From Candidatus Gastranaerophilales bacterium (GTDB lineage Bacteria; Cyanobacteriota; Vampirovibrionia; Gastranaerophilales; Gastranaerophilaceae), in NCBI GenBank assembly GCA_947624645.1, contig CANQLG010000023.1, positions 1-32,253 of the forward strand: a stretch of DNA of 32,253 nt, read 5' to 3'. The position numbers and the translations under genes are program-made. This document shows positions 32,177-32,253 of this stretch, in pieces (within the stretch, counting starts at the first letter, position 1; each line of letters begins with the position of its first letter). The notes under the pieces were generated by a model. The model made no database searches. It saw nothing but the letters and a program-made list of their open reading frames with translations, and had not been told where the DNA came from.

Positions 32177-32253
32177 GCGAAATTCCGTACGGACGAAGTC
32201 CGGTTTGCTACAAAGCGAAACACCACAGCGAAGTGAGGATGATTGAGCCTGTA
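32177..32253. repeat. GC-richer repeat-like edge sequence
   Basis: This edge contains the palindrome CCGTACGG (32185-32192), a hairpin CGGAC-GAA-GTCCG (32190-32202), and GCGAA/GTGAG words that resemble those in the first 75 bases of the window. It is cut by the window end and no gene is seen. Confidence 0.35.

Overview
This is an AT-rich window, by content from a Gram-negative-type anaerobic gut bacterium. An uncultured Melainabacteria/Gastranaerophilales-like lineage is my best guess. It rests on low GC, dense radical SAM (rSAM) content, a bioF-bioG-bioC operon and the style of some accessory proteins; no rRNA or marker gene confirms it. Many start codons are TTG/GTG, and several genes have near-leaderless promoters with an extended -10 (TGn-TATAAT).

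Region 1 (1-410): a visibly GC-richer, non-coding, repeat-bearing stretch. Region 2 (411-8370): a divergent accessory cluster that reads as a RiPP-type biosynthetic locus. The minus arm (3384 to 411) encodes a Cys-containing U32-like protein, a DegT/StrS aminotransferase and a small rSAM enzyme. The plus arm (3521 to 8370) encodes an rSAM enzyme, a TupA-like ATP-grasp protein, an unlisted 56-aa Cys-rich peptide (5601-5771), a degenerate second copy of that peptide's core, an RRE-rSAM-SPASM maturase, and a paralogue of the U32-like protein. I propose the 56-aa peptide as the substrate of the maturase. No exporter or leader peptidase is visible.

Region 3 (8428-10801, minus): a deiminase-fold protein, a membrane-anchored small protein with a conserved-looking soluble domain, and a PIG-L deacetylase. 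Region 4 (10884-25681): fourteen consecutive rSAM genes on both strands, with almost no intergenic DNA. They fall into two related architectures, each with a Cys cluster placed in front of the rSAM core: family A (three genes, SPASM-like N-terminus with an IWNG signature) and family B (eleven genes). With the three rSAM genes of region 2 the window holds seventeen rSAM proteins. The substrate of this array is unknown, and this array plus the RiPP cassette are the main candidates for an undescribed system.

Region 5 (25723-31970): a GDPD phosphodiesterase and a lysozyme-like protein (minus), the biotin operon bioF-bioG-bioC (plus), and a ComM/YifB AAA ATPase (minus, convergent with bioC). The right edge carries a rho-independent terminator, possibly ending a short RNA, followed by GC-richer repeat-like sequence similar in style to the left edge.
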